Both the position numbers and the translations under genes were made by a program. Under the pieces are notes generated by a model, which was not told the origin of the DNA, searched no databases, and worked only from the letters and a program-made list of their open reading frames with translations. This document shows, in pieces, positions 27,127 to 35,058 of a stretch of 64,000 nt of DNA. This DNA comes from Trichocoleus sp. FACHB-46 (GTDB taxonomy: Bacteria; Cyanobacteriota; Cyanobacteriia; FACHB-46), in contig NZ_JACJOD010000011.1 in NCBI RefSeq assembly GCF_014695385.1, positions 173,387-237,386 of the forward strand, written 5' to 3'. How positions within the stretch are numbered: the first letter of the stretch is position 1; the number at the start of each line of letters is the position of its first letter.

Positions 27127-27684
27127 TTAGGCACGTCTAACAGCGATTAACAATTCTCGAAAGACGATCGCTAAGTCTTTGAGTTGATAATGAGCATTCA
27201 AACCACTGGGATTGGGTAATACCCAAACGATCGCGTTGTGTATAGTTTCTTCCTGTCTTCCAACTACAGCTTTGGGTTTGCCAAAGGCAGTTCGATAAGC
27301 ACCAATGCCCAAAATTGCTAAGCAGCAGGGGCGATATTGTTCTACCTTGGCTGCTAGATTTTGACCGCCAATCAATAGTTCTTGCTTGGATAACTCATCG
27401 GCTGTAGCAGTGGCGCGATCGACGACATTAGTGATGCCATAGCCGAGTTTGAGCAGATCACGGTCTTCAGCAGGGTTGAACAGGCGATCGGTGAACCCCG
27501 CTTGATGTAAAGTCGGCCAAAAGCGATTGCCAGGACGCGCAAAGTGATGACCCACCACAGCGCTGTAGAGGCTGGGATTGATGCCACAAAACAGCACCTT
27601 GAGATCAGGGGCGATGACATCAATCATCGTTTCGCCGATCGCAGCCTGGATTTCTTCCTTAGTTGGTTTACGCAGAGATGCCAT
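27127..27684 (-). CDS. mug: G/U mismatch-specific DNA glycosylase (Mug/TDG family)
   Basis: The 185-residue protein shows the family's catalytic motif LFCGINPSLYSA, followed by FARPGNRFWPTLHQAG, and the second motif VLPNPSGLNAHY. It excises uracil or thymine opposite guanine and ethenocytosine from DNA. Length is normal. Loss of m5C by deamination is the type of damage it counters. It lies on the minus strand downstream of mnmD, with an inverted-repeat element between them. Confidence 0.92.
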   Translation of the reverse strand: MASLRKPTKEEIQAAIGETMIDVIAPDLKVLFCGINPSLYSAVVGHHFARPGNRFWPTLHQAGFTDRLFNPAEDRDLLKLGYGITNVVDRATATADELSKQELLIGGQNLAAKVEQYRPCCLAILGIGAYRTAFGKPKAVVGRQEETIHNAIVWVLPNPSGLNAHYQLKDLAIVFRELLIAVRRA

Positions 27685-27707
27685 TTATTTCCAATACCCT
27701 AACAACT

Positions 27708-27776
27708 GTAGGGGCGAAGCATTTGTAGCAATAGTTGTAAGGAGCAAGGAATCGGGTGCAAATGCTTCGCCCCTAC
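27708..27776. repeat. Palindromic repeat element, copy 1 (18-bp perfect arms)
   Basis: GTAGGGGCGAAGCATTTG at 27708-27725 and its exact reverse complement at 27759-27776 enclose 33 bases. The core GGGCGAAGCATT is shared with copy 2 near 29.8 kb and is a known type of dispersed repeat in cyanobacteria. The right arm covers the stop codon of mnmD (27773-27775). Confidence 0.85.
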
Positions 27777-28663
27777 TTGATGCCCCAACGCCGTCGCCAA
27801 CTGGAAGTAGATTCTCGTTGAGATTGCGATTGCTCGTCTTTTTGGCGCTGCAAAATAGTTTCGGCGCGATCGCTCAAATCGGGGTCACGGAAAGGAATGG
27901 CGGCTCTTGTTTGTAGATGTTCTTGCTCCATTGGCAAGAGAGGATGTAGCGTTTCAGGATTAAAGCTGCCCACTGTACCTTGGGACCATTCATGCGATTC
28001 GTAAACTTCACCTTCACTAAGGGGAATGGTGCCAATAGATAAACCAGCTGCTTGCATGGCCGATCGCACTGAGGCCGACCGCGAGTAGGTAGCCAACTTT
28101 CCAGTTGGAGCCAAACAATTCACGACCTGCGTAAAGAACTCTACCGTCCATAACTGCGGGCAGCGGCGCGGAGAAAAGGGGTCGAAGAAAATTGCATCGG
28201 CTTGGAATTGAGATATTGCTAATGATTGGATAGTTTGGCGAGCATCTCCGATCAAAAGTTTGGTTTGTAAGCGATCGCTTTTATATTCATGTTCCTGCGC
28301 TAACTCAATCAAAATCGTTTGGACAGTGGGCGACCAAGACTCGATCAAAGGAGGCGCGATCGCGGCTTGGGGAACAGTAGCATCGAGTTCCAACCCGTAC
28401 ACTTCCACTTGGCAATCTGGGTTAGCTGTCCAGATGGTTTCTAGAGCGGCAGCGGTGTTGTAGCCCAGTCCATAACAGACATCGAGGAGCTGCACTTGAC
28501 CTTGCTGTGCCTTCTCCACTAAATCGGTCGCTTTGGCAAATTTGAGGAATGCTTCTGCTTTGGCACCCTGGCTGCTGTGAAACGTCTCGTTAAATTCCTC
28601 AGAAAAGAAGGTGAATGAGCCATCATCAGTGAGTTGAGGCATCCAGGTAGCAGCGTCAGGCAT
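27773..28663 (-). CDS. mnmD: MnmD/MnmC-type tRNA wobble-uridine methyltransferase
   Basis: This 296-residue SAM-dependent methyltransferase (DUF752 type) corresponds to the methyltransferase half of MnmC, which completes 5-methylaminomethyl-2-thiouridine at tRNA position 34. Features: N-terminal SFTFFSEEFNETFHSSQGA, SAM site LLDVCYGLGYNTAAAL at about 59-74, and FFDPFSPRRCPQLW at about 159-172. No FAD-dependent MnmC2 half is fused. The last residues and TAG stop lie in a palindromic repeat, so the C-terminal end may have been reshaped by its insertion. Confidence 0.88.
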   Translation of the reverse strand: MPDAATWMPQLTDDGSFTFFSEEFNETFHSSQGAKAEAFLKFAKATDLVEKAQQGQVQLLDVCYGLGYNTAAALETIWTANPDCQVEVYGLELDATVPQAAIAPPLIESWSPTVQTILIELAQEHEYKSDRLQTKLLIGDARQTIQSLAISQFQADAIFFDPFSPRRCPQLWTVEFFTQVVNCLAPTGKLATYSRSASVRSAMQAAGLSIGTIPLSEGEVYESHEWSQGTVGSFNPETLHPLLPMEQEHLQTRAAIPFRDPDLSDRAETILQRQKDEQSQSQRESTSSWRRRWGIK

Positions 28664-28819
28664 GAGTTCCGCAGAAACAAGACAAGCAACTCTTCAATTG
28701 TGCCTTGTGCGATCGCCACCTATCCCTACCCGTCTATTGAAGTTCTTAAAGCTGCGCTTCCTCAGGCGGGGAGTTTGCGATAATTGAGCTTGTTGAAAGC
28801 TGTGTTTTGACATCACTCT

Positions 28820-29764
28820 ATGACTGCGACTGCCGCCAAGACTGCTCCCCGCTTAGCTTCTCGCTTGGTGAATGGAGTACTTTCGATCAAACCGCTCGCC
28901 AAGCTAGCCAAGAACCGAGCGCGCAACATGATGATCAAACGGGCTGAAACCATTGGGGTTTATTGGCCGAAGGAAGTGAAAGCACTCAAAGCACGAGGTA
29001 GCACTGCCGAATTTTCACCGGAGTGGGAAGCAGAGCTGGCGCAAGTTCAGAACCCTAACCTGGCTTATCCCGATTATTATTTGACTTCGTTCCATGCCTA
29101 CGAAGAAGGCAATATGGGTTGGGAGCCTGCGACGGAAGTTGAGGTGGCAGCCCACGCGGTTCATGCCCGAATTTGGCCCGAAGCAGGAGCGCAGGGAGAT
29201 GCCATGCTGCGCCAGAGTTACCATAATGCCGTGAAGTCGCAGATTCTCGCAGAACCGAAGGATATTTTGGACTTGGGATGCAGCGTCGGCATGAGCACGT
29301 TTGCGCTACAAGAAACCTATCCACAAGCCAGGGTAACGGGTCTAGAACTGTCTCCCTACTTCTTGACGGTGGCTCGCTACAAAGCCCAGAAACGCCAACT
29401 CCAGATCAACTGGGTTCACGCTAAAGCCGAAGAGACAGGCTTACCCACTGCCTCATTCGATTTGGTTTCGGCTTGCCTGGTATTCCACGAACTGCCCCAA
29501 AGTGCCGCGATCGCCATCTTCCAAGAAGTGAGACGGATACTTCGTCCCGGTGGTCATTTCACCATCATGGACATGAACCCCAAGTCCGAAATTTATGCCA
29601 AGATGCCACCCTATATCTTGACGCTACTCAAGAGCACGGAGCCTTATCTCGATCAATACTTCGCTTTAGATATCGAAAAGGCAATGGTCGAAGCAGGCTT
29701 TCATTCGCCCAGTATCACCGCCAACAGTCCCCGCCACCGCACGATCGTCGCCCAAGCCAAATAA
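28820..29764 (+). CDS. Class I SAM-dependent methyltransferase
   Basis: The protein has 314 residues. An N-terminal region of about 140 residues with no recognised domain precedes a Methyltransf_11-type fold: motif I DILDLGCSVGMSTFAL near 148-163, motif II VTGLELSP, and post-motif LRPGGHFTIMDMNPKSE. The substrate is not evident; similar proteins with this N-terminal extension occur in cyanobacteria and algae. It is divergent from mnmD. Confidence 0.82.
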   Translation: MTATAAKTAPRLASRLVNGVLSIKPLAKLAKNRARNMMIKRAETIGVYWPKEVKALKARGSTAEFSPEWEAELAQVQNPNLAYPDYYLTSFHAYEEGNMGWEPATEVEVAAHAVHARIWPEAGAQGDAMLRQSYHNAVKSQILAEPKDILDLGCSVGMSTFALQETYPQARVTGLELSPYFLTVARYKAQKRQLQINWVHAKAEETGLPTASFDLVSACLVFHELPQSAAIAIFQEVRRILRPGGHFTIMDMNPKSEIYAKMPPYILTLLKSTEPYLDQYFALDIEKAMVEAGFHSPSITANSPRHRTIVAQAK

Positions 29765-29775
29765 CCCCAATGGGC

Positions 29776-29847
29776 TGTAAGGGCGAAGCATTCTGGCAAC
29801 TCATGAACGGTTTTACTTAAGGCTATTGAGAATGCTTCGCCCTTACA
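29776..29847. repeat. Palindromic repeat element, copy 2 (19-bp perfect arms)
   Basis: TGTAAGGGCGAAGCATTCT at 29776-29794 and its exact reverse complement at 29829-29847 enclose 34 bases. Read on the minus strand its loop contains CAATAGCCTTAAG, 10 of 13 bases identical to CAATAGTTGTAAG in copy 1, so the two copies are related and inverted to each other. It ends 6 bp before the ATG of the PrsW gene. Confidence 0.85.
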
Positions 29848-29853
29848 AAATGT

Positions 29854-30843
29854 ATGGATGTTTATACACTAATTTTTTGGGCGATCGCACCTCCGCTCTT
29901 AGCCCTGGTTTACTACTGTCGCCAAGTACGCCCAGTTCCCGCCCTACCCCAACTGTTGCTTGGGTTCCTACTCGGAGGGCCAGTTGGCCTTATGGCTCTG
30001 GGCCTGGAGTGGGGTTTTGAATTTTTGGCTCAAAGCATTTTGCCTTGGCAGCAGATCACACGATCGCTCCTCGGTGCAGGTTTACGACAACTGCTAGAAA
30101 TTGGCCCGATTGAAGAAGGCAGCAAACTCGCAGGGGTGCTCTTACTTTTGGTTGGCCTACGCAAGTGGCAACCGCGATCGCCCTCAAGCAGCACCATTCT
30201 GCTCTGCACCATTGCTGTCGCTTTAGGATTCACTGCCGAAGAAAATCTGTTTTATCTCTTCAATGGCGTCGCGTCTATTTTCGATCGCATCATCGGCGTT
30301 GCTGTCCACGCCTGGTTTTCCGCACCTTGGGGTTATGTATTAGGTTTAACACTCCATCGCAGACACACTTTAGGTCTCTTTTTTAAGCGAGATTGGAGAG
30401 AGCTGCTAATCGCTTGGTTAAACGCAGTCGCTTGTCATGCCCTCGTTAATACCCTCTCTATTGCATGGCGCTACGATCCACCGATTCAGCTCTTGAGCTA
30501 CGGTCTCTTTCCGTTCTTCCTTTGGATGGCGTGGCGACTGAATAATTTGCTGAGGCGATCGCAAAACCAACCTCTACCGACGCTAATCTCTGGAACCACG
30601 CAACCAGAACGTTACTGGCAGAGTGGTCTAGTTCTATTTGCGCTGCTGCTAGGAGGCAACGCGATTTTTGGCTGGTTTCTATTGGGTCGAAGCTTCAGCA
30701 GTGTCAGTTGGTCACAACTAATCGCCACACCAGATTTACTCCAGTTTGCGCTCAGCCGTTTTGCGCTCAACTTAATTCCAGCAGCGATCGCCTGGTTTAT
30801 TTACCGCTATCTCAGGCATAGAGGTGATCGCCCTCAATCTTGA
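29854..30843 (+). CDS. PrsW-family intramembrane metalloprotease
   Basis: The 329-residue polytopic protein has about eight membrane helices and the PrsW motifs: IEEGSK with Glu87, Glu88 and Lys91, GFTAEEN at 125-131, a membrane His152 (VHAWFSAP) and ACHALVN with His195. PrsW in Bacillus cleaves the anti-sigma factor RsiW; substrates in cyanobacteria are not known. The start is ATG 29854, without an obvious ribosome-binding site, immediately after a palindromic repeat whose right arm ends 6 bp upstream. Transcription may therefore come from the upstream methyltransferase gene or from within the repeat. Confidence 0.9.
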   Translation: MDVYTLIFWAIAPPLLALVYYCRQVRPVPALPQLLLGFLLGGPVGLMALGLEWGFEFLAQSILPWQQITRSLLGAGLRQLLEIGPIEEGSKLAGVLLLLVGLRKWQPRSPSSSTILLCTIAVALGFTAEENLFYLFNGVASIFDRIIGVAVHAWFSAPWGYVLGLTLHRRHTLGLFFKRDWRELLIAWLNAVACHALVNTLSIAWRYDPPIQLLSYGLFPFFLWMAWRLNNLLRRSQNQPLPTLISGTTQPERYWQSGLVLFALLLGGNAIFGWFLLGRSFSSVSWSQLIATPDLLQFALSRFALNLIPAAIAWFIYRYLRHRGDRPQS

Positions 30844-30855
30844 TTCTCACTTTCT

Positions 30856-30878
30856 CCCCTTCCCTCGTAGGGAAGGGG
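30856..30878. terminator. Perfect 10-bp hairpin between convergent genes
   Basis: CCCCTTCCCT, loop CGT, AGGGAAGGGG, followed by a G-rich GCCGGGGGTTAGG tail. This sequence type is dispersed in cyanobacterial genomes. It sits between the PrsW gene and the convergent pterin synthase gene, where it could stop transcription from both sides; the lack of a T-run argues for a repeat-derived hairpin. Confidence 0.6.
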
Positions 30879-30895
30879 CCGGGGGTTAGGTCATC

Positions 30896-31762
30896 TTAAG
30901 CTAGGGCTGCTTCGCGTTGCTGCCCCGCTGCCTGAGTGAAATCAGCCTCACTGCAAAAGACTTCGCAGGAGTTGTTGGGACTTTCGATCAACTTGATTTT
31001 GTGCAACTGTGCGCCAATCTCGCGGATGGGTTGTTGCAGCAGATCGCGAATATGAACCGCAATATTTTCAGCCGTGGGCACGACCTCAGCAAAGTAAGGG
31101 ATGTCTTTGTTCAGAAACGTGTGGTCAAACGGTTCTACCACATAGTCATCCACTGCTTTTTGGAAAGCTACCAAATCAGCGATCATGCCTGTGCGGGGGT
31201 CCATTTCACCTTTGATCGTGACTTCTAAGTGATAGTTATGGCCGTGACCATTGACCCGTGCGCATTTGCCATAGATTTCAGAATTTTGCTCTAAGGTGAG
31301 GTGAGGCAGAGCCAGACGGTGAGCGGCGCTGAAGTGAGTGCTGATGGTGAGGTAAGCTTCCATTCCGTTTCCTTTGTAGTCGGCCCAGAGTTCAGGATGT
31401 TCAAGCAGTTGAATATTGGTGATCGGCAAGTGAGGCGCAAGACGCTGCCAAATTACCCGCGCAATATTTTCGGTAGTGGGTAAGGTTTGCTGAAATTCTG
31501 GCCAAGCATCGTTGAGGTAAGAGAAGTTCAGATCATGAGTAACTTCCCGCTTGATCACATGCTTCACATCCGACAAATTCAGCACCATGCCGTACTCGTC
31601 GAGTTCACCCGCCATTGAGACATAAAAGACATAGTTATGTCCATGTCCAGGAGCACGGGCGCAGAGACCAAACTGCTCTGTGTTTTCCGCCTCACTTAGT
31701 TCAGGCAGCCAGTAACGATGGCTTGCTGAGAACTCAGCTCGACGATTGATAATGCATTTCAT
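30896..31762 (-). CDS. Tandem 6-pyruvoyl/6-carboxy-tetrahydropterin synthase
   Basis: The protein has 288 residues from the ATG at 31762 (an in-frame GTG lies at 31768) and contains two complete PTPS/QueD-type domains, each about 140 residues. Domain 1 has FSASHRYWLP, a Cys in GLCARAPGHGHNY and EHPELWADY; domain 2 has FSAAHRLALP, KCARVNGHGHNY and ESPNNSCEV. Zinc-binding His residues and the catalytic Cys are present in both. The Cys-to-HGH spacing is that of pyruvoyl-tetrahydropterin synthase rather than of E. coli QueD. Such enzymes act in pterin cofactor or queuosine synthesis; the product cannot be decided here. Confidence 0.88.
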   Translation of the reverse strand: MKCIINRRAEFSASHRYWLPELSEAENTEQFGLCARAPGHGHNYVFYVSMAGELDEYGMVLNLSDVKHVIKREVTHDLNFSYLNDAWPEFQQTLPTTENIARVIWQRLAPHLPITNIQLLEHPELWADYKGNGMEAYLTISTHFSAAHRLALPHLTLEQNSEIYGKCARVNGHGHNYHLEVTIKGEMDPRTGMIADLVAFQKAVDDYVVEPFDHTFLNKDIPYFAEVVPTAENIAVHIRDLLQQPIREIGAQLHKIKLIESPNNSCEVFCSEADFTQAAGQQREAALA

Positions 31763-32043
31763 GGGCACAGGGGAGGGAGATGTTGTGTTAAGTTCCGTAA
31801 ACCAGCCTCCTTTCAGAATAAACTAATTTTCTTAAGGATTTTGGGTATTTACTGCTTCTAGAACAGCCTTACTGCTCTAACATTCCCTTTGAAAGAGATA
31901 AAAACGATCGCCACAATCTCCTGTCCAATCAGTCAATTTTCTGAGAGATTAAAGGGGCGATCGCATATACTTCCCCACAACTAAACTAGTGTGAACTGGT
32001 TCAACCAGATCCAGGTAACTAAGACGCGCGATCGCAGTGAGCT

Positions 32044-33342
32044 ATGGTCAACAATCGGTTCCTTGTTGGGTCTGTTGCATTTGGTATCAGCTTTGGCCTC
32101 AGCTTTTTGACCAACCGACATATGGGAAAAGCCTTTTCCAGTGGGTTGATCACGCTGCCTGCTGCCTTGGTTGCAATGGTCGTAGTAGAAAATCGCCGCA
32201 GTTCCCAAGCCAAAAGTACTTTGGCATTTCTCAACACTCAGATTCGGGCGTTGCAGCGGCAGGGTGAAGATTTACAAGACCTACTATTAGATTTAACTGA
32301 CGAACGGCAGGAAGTCGCAGCCCACCTCAGTTCGCTGCAAGCTCAAGCACAACAAGCCAAGCTGCAACTTGCGGATTATTGGAACCACAAAGAAGAATTG
32401 GTTTGGAAGTTAAATGCCCTAAATGCTCAAGAACAACACCAACTAGAGCAAATCAACCAACGGCAATCTCAAGTCAAAGCCCTAGAACGGCAAGAATTGG
32501 AGTTAAAGCGATCGCTTTCTAGCATTGACACGCTCAAGGAACAAACAGAAGCAAACTTGGTAACTTGGCGAGCAGAACTCGTCCAGCTAGAAACACGAGT
32601 CCTAGAACAACGCCAACAAGAAGCTTCGCTCGACCAAGCTCTGCTGCTGCTACGACAACAAAAACAGCAACTTGAACCAGAAGTTTACGGGCTGCAAACT
32701 CAAATTCAACAGTTAGAACAGCGCAAATTAGAGGTCAGCCAATCTCTGTCGGTTTTGCAAGCTGAGAAACAGCAAGAAGATGCGAGTTCTCATCCGCTCC
32801 AAGCTGCCATGCAACAGTTACAAACTCAGGTAATCTCGCTGCACAAAGAACTAGAGCAGTTGGAAACCCAAATCTTAGAACGACGCAATCAAAAAGAAAG
32901 CTTAGAAGAAGAACTCGCCACCCTCAACCTATTGAAGCTGCAAGCGGAAACCTACGAGGTTCAACCCGCTCAACCTCAAACCTCTTCCAGTCGCAAGCGC
33001 AAAAGTGCTAACAAAAAAGGGGCGATCCTTCCCTTCCGACCACCCCGCGAGGAAACTTTACCCTCTGAGTGGACTGAATTTCTGCTACAACTGCCGATGG
33101 CTGAGTTTCAAGTGCTAAAGGCGATCGCGGAACAGGAAAACGCCAGCGCTGCCATTAAGCAAATTGCTGAAGCCAACATTATGATGCCAGAGCTGTTGAT
33201 TGACTCGATCAATGAACGAGCCTTGGATACCGTGGGCGATGTGGTGGTGGAGCCAAGTTCTAGCCCACCCGCGATCGCCTCTGAATATTTACCAGCAGTT
33301 AAGCAACTGATCAAAACCTACGAAGACCTTCTAGCCGAATAG
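32044..33342 (+). CDS. Coiled-coil protein with TerB-C-like C-terminal domain
   Basis: The protein has 432 residues. A short hydrophobic N-terminus (about 5-43, two possible membrane segments) is followed by about 260 residues of nearly continuous Gln/Leu/Glu-rich coiled coil, a basic linker (RKRKSANKKG), and a conserved C-terminal domain at about 340-432 (EWTEFLLQLPMAEFQVLKAI; MPELLIDSINERALDTVGD) of the TerB C-terminal type. Related proteins in cyanobacteria are annotated as tellurite-resistance TerB-C proteins, but no tellurite role is shown. A membrane-tethered scaffold is the most natural reading. Confidence 0.78.
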   Translation: MVNNRFLVGSVAFGISFGLSFLTNRHMGKAFSSGLITLPAALVAMVVVENRRSSQAKSTLAFLNTQIRALQRQGEDLQDLLLDLTDERQEVAAHLSSLQAQAQQAKLQLADYWNHKEELVWKLNALNAQEQHQLEQINQRQSQVKALERQELELKRSLSSIDTLKEQTEANLVTWRAELVQLETRVLEQRQQEASLDQALLLLRQQKQQLEPEVYGLQTQIQQLEQRKLEVSQSLSVLQAEKQQEDASSHPLQAAMQQLQTQVISLHKELEQLETQILERRNQKESLEEELATLNLLKLQAETYEVQPAQPQTSSSRKRKSANKKGAILPFRPPREETLPSEWTEFLLQLPMAEFQVLKAIAEQENASAAIKQIAEANIMMPELLIDSINERALDTVGDVVVEPSSSPPAIASEYLPAVKQLIKTYEDLLAE

Positions 33343-33459
33343 CAGAGCTTGCTTCAAGACTTGCTTAAAGTTTCATGACCATCCTTTAACGGCAACCACA
33401 AGAAAGCATTAAGCTACCTTAAGCAGACTTTACGCTTGTGATTCATTAGCTGCCATAAC

Positions 33460-34656
33460 ATGACCGCCTCTGTCCGTCCTCACCAAAAAGCTAAAGCCCT
33501 CAAACCTTCTAGCCGTCGTCCTGCCAAGGAACTCTGTAGTGAGTGCGGCCTGTGTGATACCTACTACGTTCATTACGTCAAAGAAGCTTGTGCCTTTATC
33601 AATCAGCAGATTGCTGAGCTAGAGGTTGAAATCCACGGACGCAGCCGTGACTTAGAGAACCAAGACGAGTGGTACTTCGGCGTCAACCAAGACATGATGG
33701 CTGCCCGCAAAACTGAGCCGATCGAGGGTGCCCAATGGACAGGCATTGTCAGCACGATCGCGATCGAGATGCTGAATCGTGGCCTTGTGGAAGGTGTGGT
33801 CTGCGTGCAAAACACCGACGAAGACCGCTTTCAACCCAAACCTGTAATCGCTCGTACGCCTGAGGAAATTTTGGCGGCACGAGTCAACAAACCCACGTTG
33901 TCTCCAAATCTCTCCGTACTGGAGCAGATCGAGCAGTCGGGCATGAAGCGACTGTTAGTAATTGGTGTGGGTTGCCAGATCCAAGCGCTGCGGGCGGTGG
34001 AAAAGCAACTCGGCCTCGAAAAGCTCTATGTGCTGGGAACGCCTTGTGTAGACAACGTCACCCGCGCAGGTTTGCAGAAGTTCTTAGAAACCACCAGCCG
34101 ATCGCCGGAAACGGTGGTTCATTACGAGTTCATGCAAGACTTCCGAGTCCACTTCAAGCATGAAGATGGCTCAATTGAAAAAGTCCCTTTCTTTGGCCTC
34201 AAAACCAATCAGCTTAAGGATGTGTTCGCGCCTTCCTGCATGAGCTGCTTCGACTACGTCAACTCTTTAGCTGATTTAGTTGTGGGCTATATGGGTGCTC
34301 CCTTTGGTTGGCAGTGGATTGTAGTACGGAACGATCGCGGCCAAGAAATGTTGGATTTGGTGCATGACCAGATTGAAACGCAGCCTGTAATGTCCCAAGG
34401 CGATCGCCGTAACGCAGTGCAGCAAAGCATTCCCGCCTATGATAAAGGCGTTACGTTACCCATGTGGGCAGCTCAGCTGATGGGTGTGGTAATCGAAAGA
34501 ATTGGCCCGAAAGGCTTGGAATACGCTCGCTTCTCCATCGATTCGCACTTTACCCGTAACTATCTATATTTGAAGCGCCAACATCCGGAGAAGCTGGAAG
34601 CTCATGTACCGGAGTACGCTAAGCGAATCGTAGGGCAGTACAAGTTGCCAGAATGA
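33460..34656 (+). CDS. bciB: Ferredoxin-dependent divinyl chlorophyllide 8-vinyl reductase
   Basis: This 398-residue protein belongs to the FrhB/coenzyme F420 hydrogenase beta family and matches BciB (the Slr1923 type of Synechocystis), which reduces the 8-vinyl group in chlorophyll synthesis using ferredoxin. Visible features are the Fe-S cysteines C26, C29, C32 and C44 (ELCSECGLCD, EACAF), WYFGVNQDM, VIGVGCQIQALRAV, GTPCVDN and APSCMSCFDYVNSLADLVVG. Plant 7-hydroxymethyl chlorophyll a reductase is a close relative, but the cyanobacterial member acts on 8-vinyl. A hairpin terminator follows. Confidence 0.92.
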   Translation: MTASVRPHQKAKALKPSSRRPAKELCSECGLCDTYYVHYVKEACAFINQQIAELEVEIHGRSRDLENQDEWYFGVNQDMMAARKTEPIEGAQWTGIVSTIAIEMLNRGLVEGVVCVQNTDEDRFQPKPVIARTPEEILAARVNKPTLSPNLSVLEQIEQSGMKRLLVIGVGCQIQALRAVEKQLGLEKLYVLGTPCVDNVTRAGLQKFLETTSRSPETVVHYEFMQDFRVHFKHEDGSIEKVPFFGLKTNQLKDVFAPSCMSCFDYVNSLADLVVGYMGAPFGWQWIVVRNDRGQEMLDLVHDQIETQPVMSQGDRRNAVQQSIPAYDKGVTLPMWAAQLMGVVIERIGPKGLEYARFSIDSHFTRNYLYLKRQHPEKLEAHVPEYAKRIVGQYKLPE

Positions 34657-34679
34657 GAGAAAAATAGGAGCCAGGAATT

Positions 34680-34725
34680 AGAAGCCAGGAGTCAGAACAA
34701 TCTCTGCTCTTGGCTTCTGTTTTCT
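34680..34725 (+). terminator. Hairpin with T-rich tail after bciB
   Basis: AGAAGCCA at 34680-34687 pairs with TGGCTTCT at 34711-34718 and is followed by GTTTTCTCT. The left arm lies in a CAGGAGTCAG-type sequence often repeated in filamentous cyanobacteria. Confidence 0.6.
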
Positions 34726-34887
34726 CTAGCTTAAGAATTTTAAGTAAAGGTTAAAACATTACACTCAATTTATATAAATTGATAAATTCGTTACAGAAAT
34801 GCCAACTTTGTAAAGTCGTATCCAGTCATACTAAGTACACTAAGAAATAAATGATTTTAGTTACCAATCATTAGCAGTTGTTAAGAA

Positions 34888-35058
34888 ATGAAACTTCAGA
34901 CGGGCGCGCTTTTAGTTTCTAGAAACGGCAAGCAATATCGGGTGGTGGAGTGCTACGAAGACAGCATTTCTCTCATGGCCGTGGATGGCTATACGCTGTT
35001 TTCTTGCCGTCGCTTGTTTGTCGAGTTTTCCTTTCGTCCCGCTGCTGGGGTCGCCTAA
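34888..35058 (+). CDS. Small protein of 56 residues, unknown function
   Basis: An ATG at 34888 opens a 56-codon frame (MKLQTGALLVSRNGKQYRVV at the start, RRLFVEFSFRPAAGVA at the end). The pattern of short strands (GALLVSRNGKQYRVVECYEDSISLMAV) suggests a small beta-barrel or SH3/KOW-like fold. Two Cys are present. Its stop overlaps the stop of the convergent lyase gene by 4 bp. I do not recognise the family; the ordinary codon use and folded-looking sequence support a real gene, but no strong ribosome-binding site is seen. Confidence 0.6.
   Translation: MKLQTGALLVSRNGKQYRVVECYEDSISLMAVDGYTLFSCRRLFVEFSFRPAAGVA

Noticed and set aside
34657..34720. CAGGAGTCAG-like sequence as a tandem repeat array
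   Set aside because: Only about two degenerate copies are present; better explained as part of a terminator hairpin.
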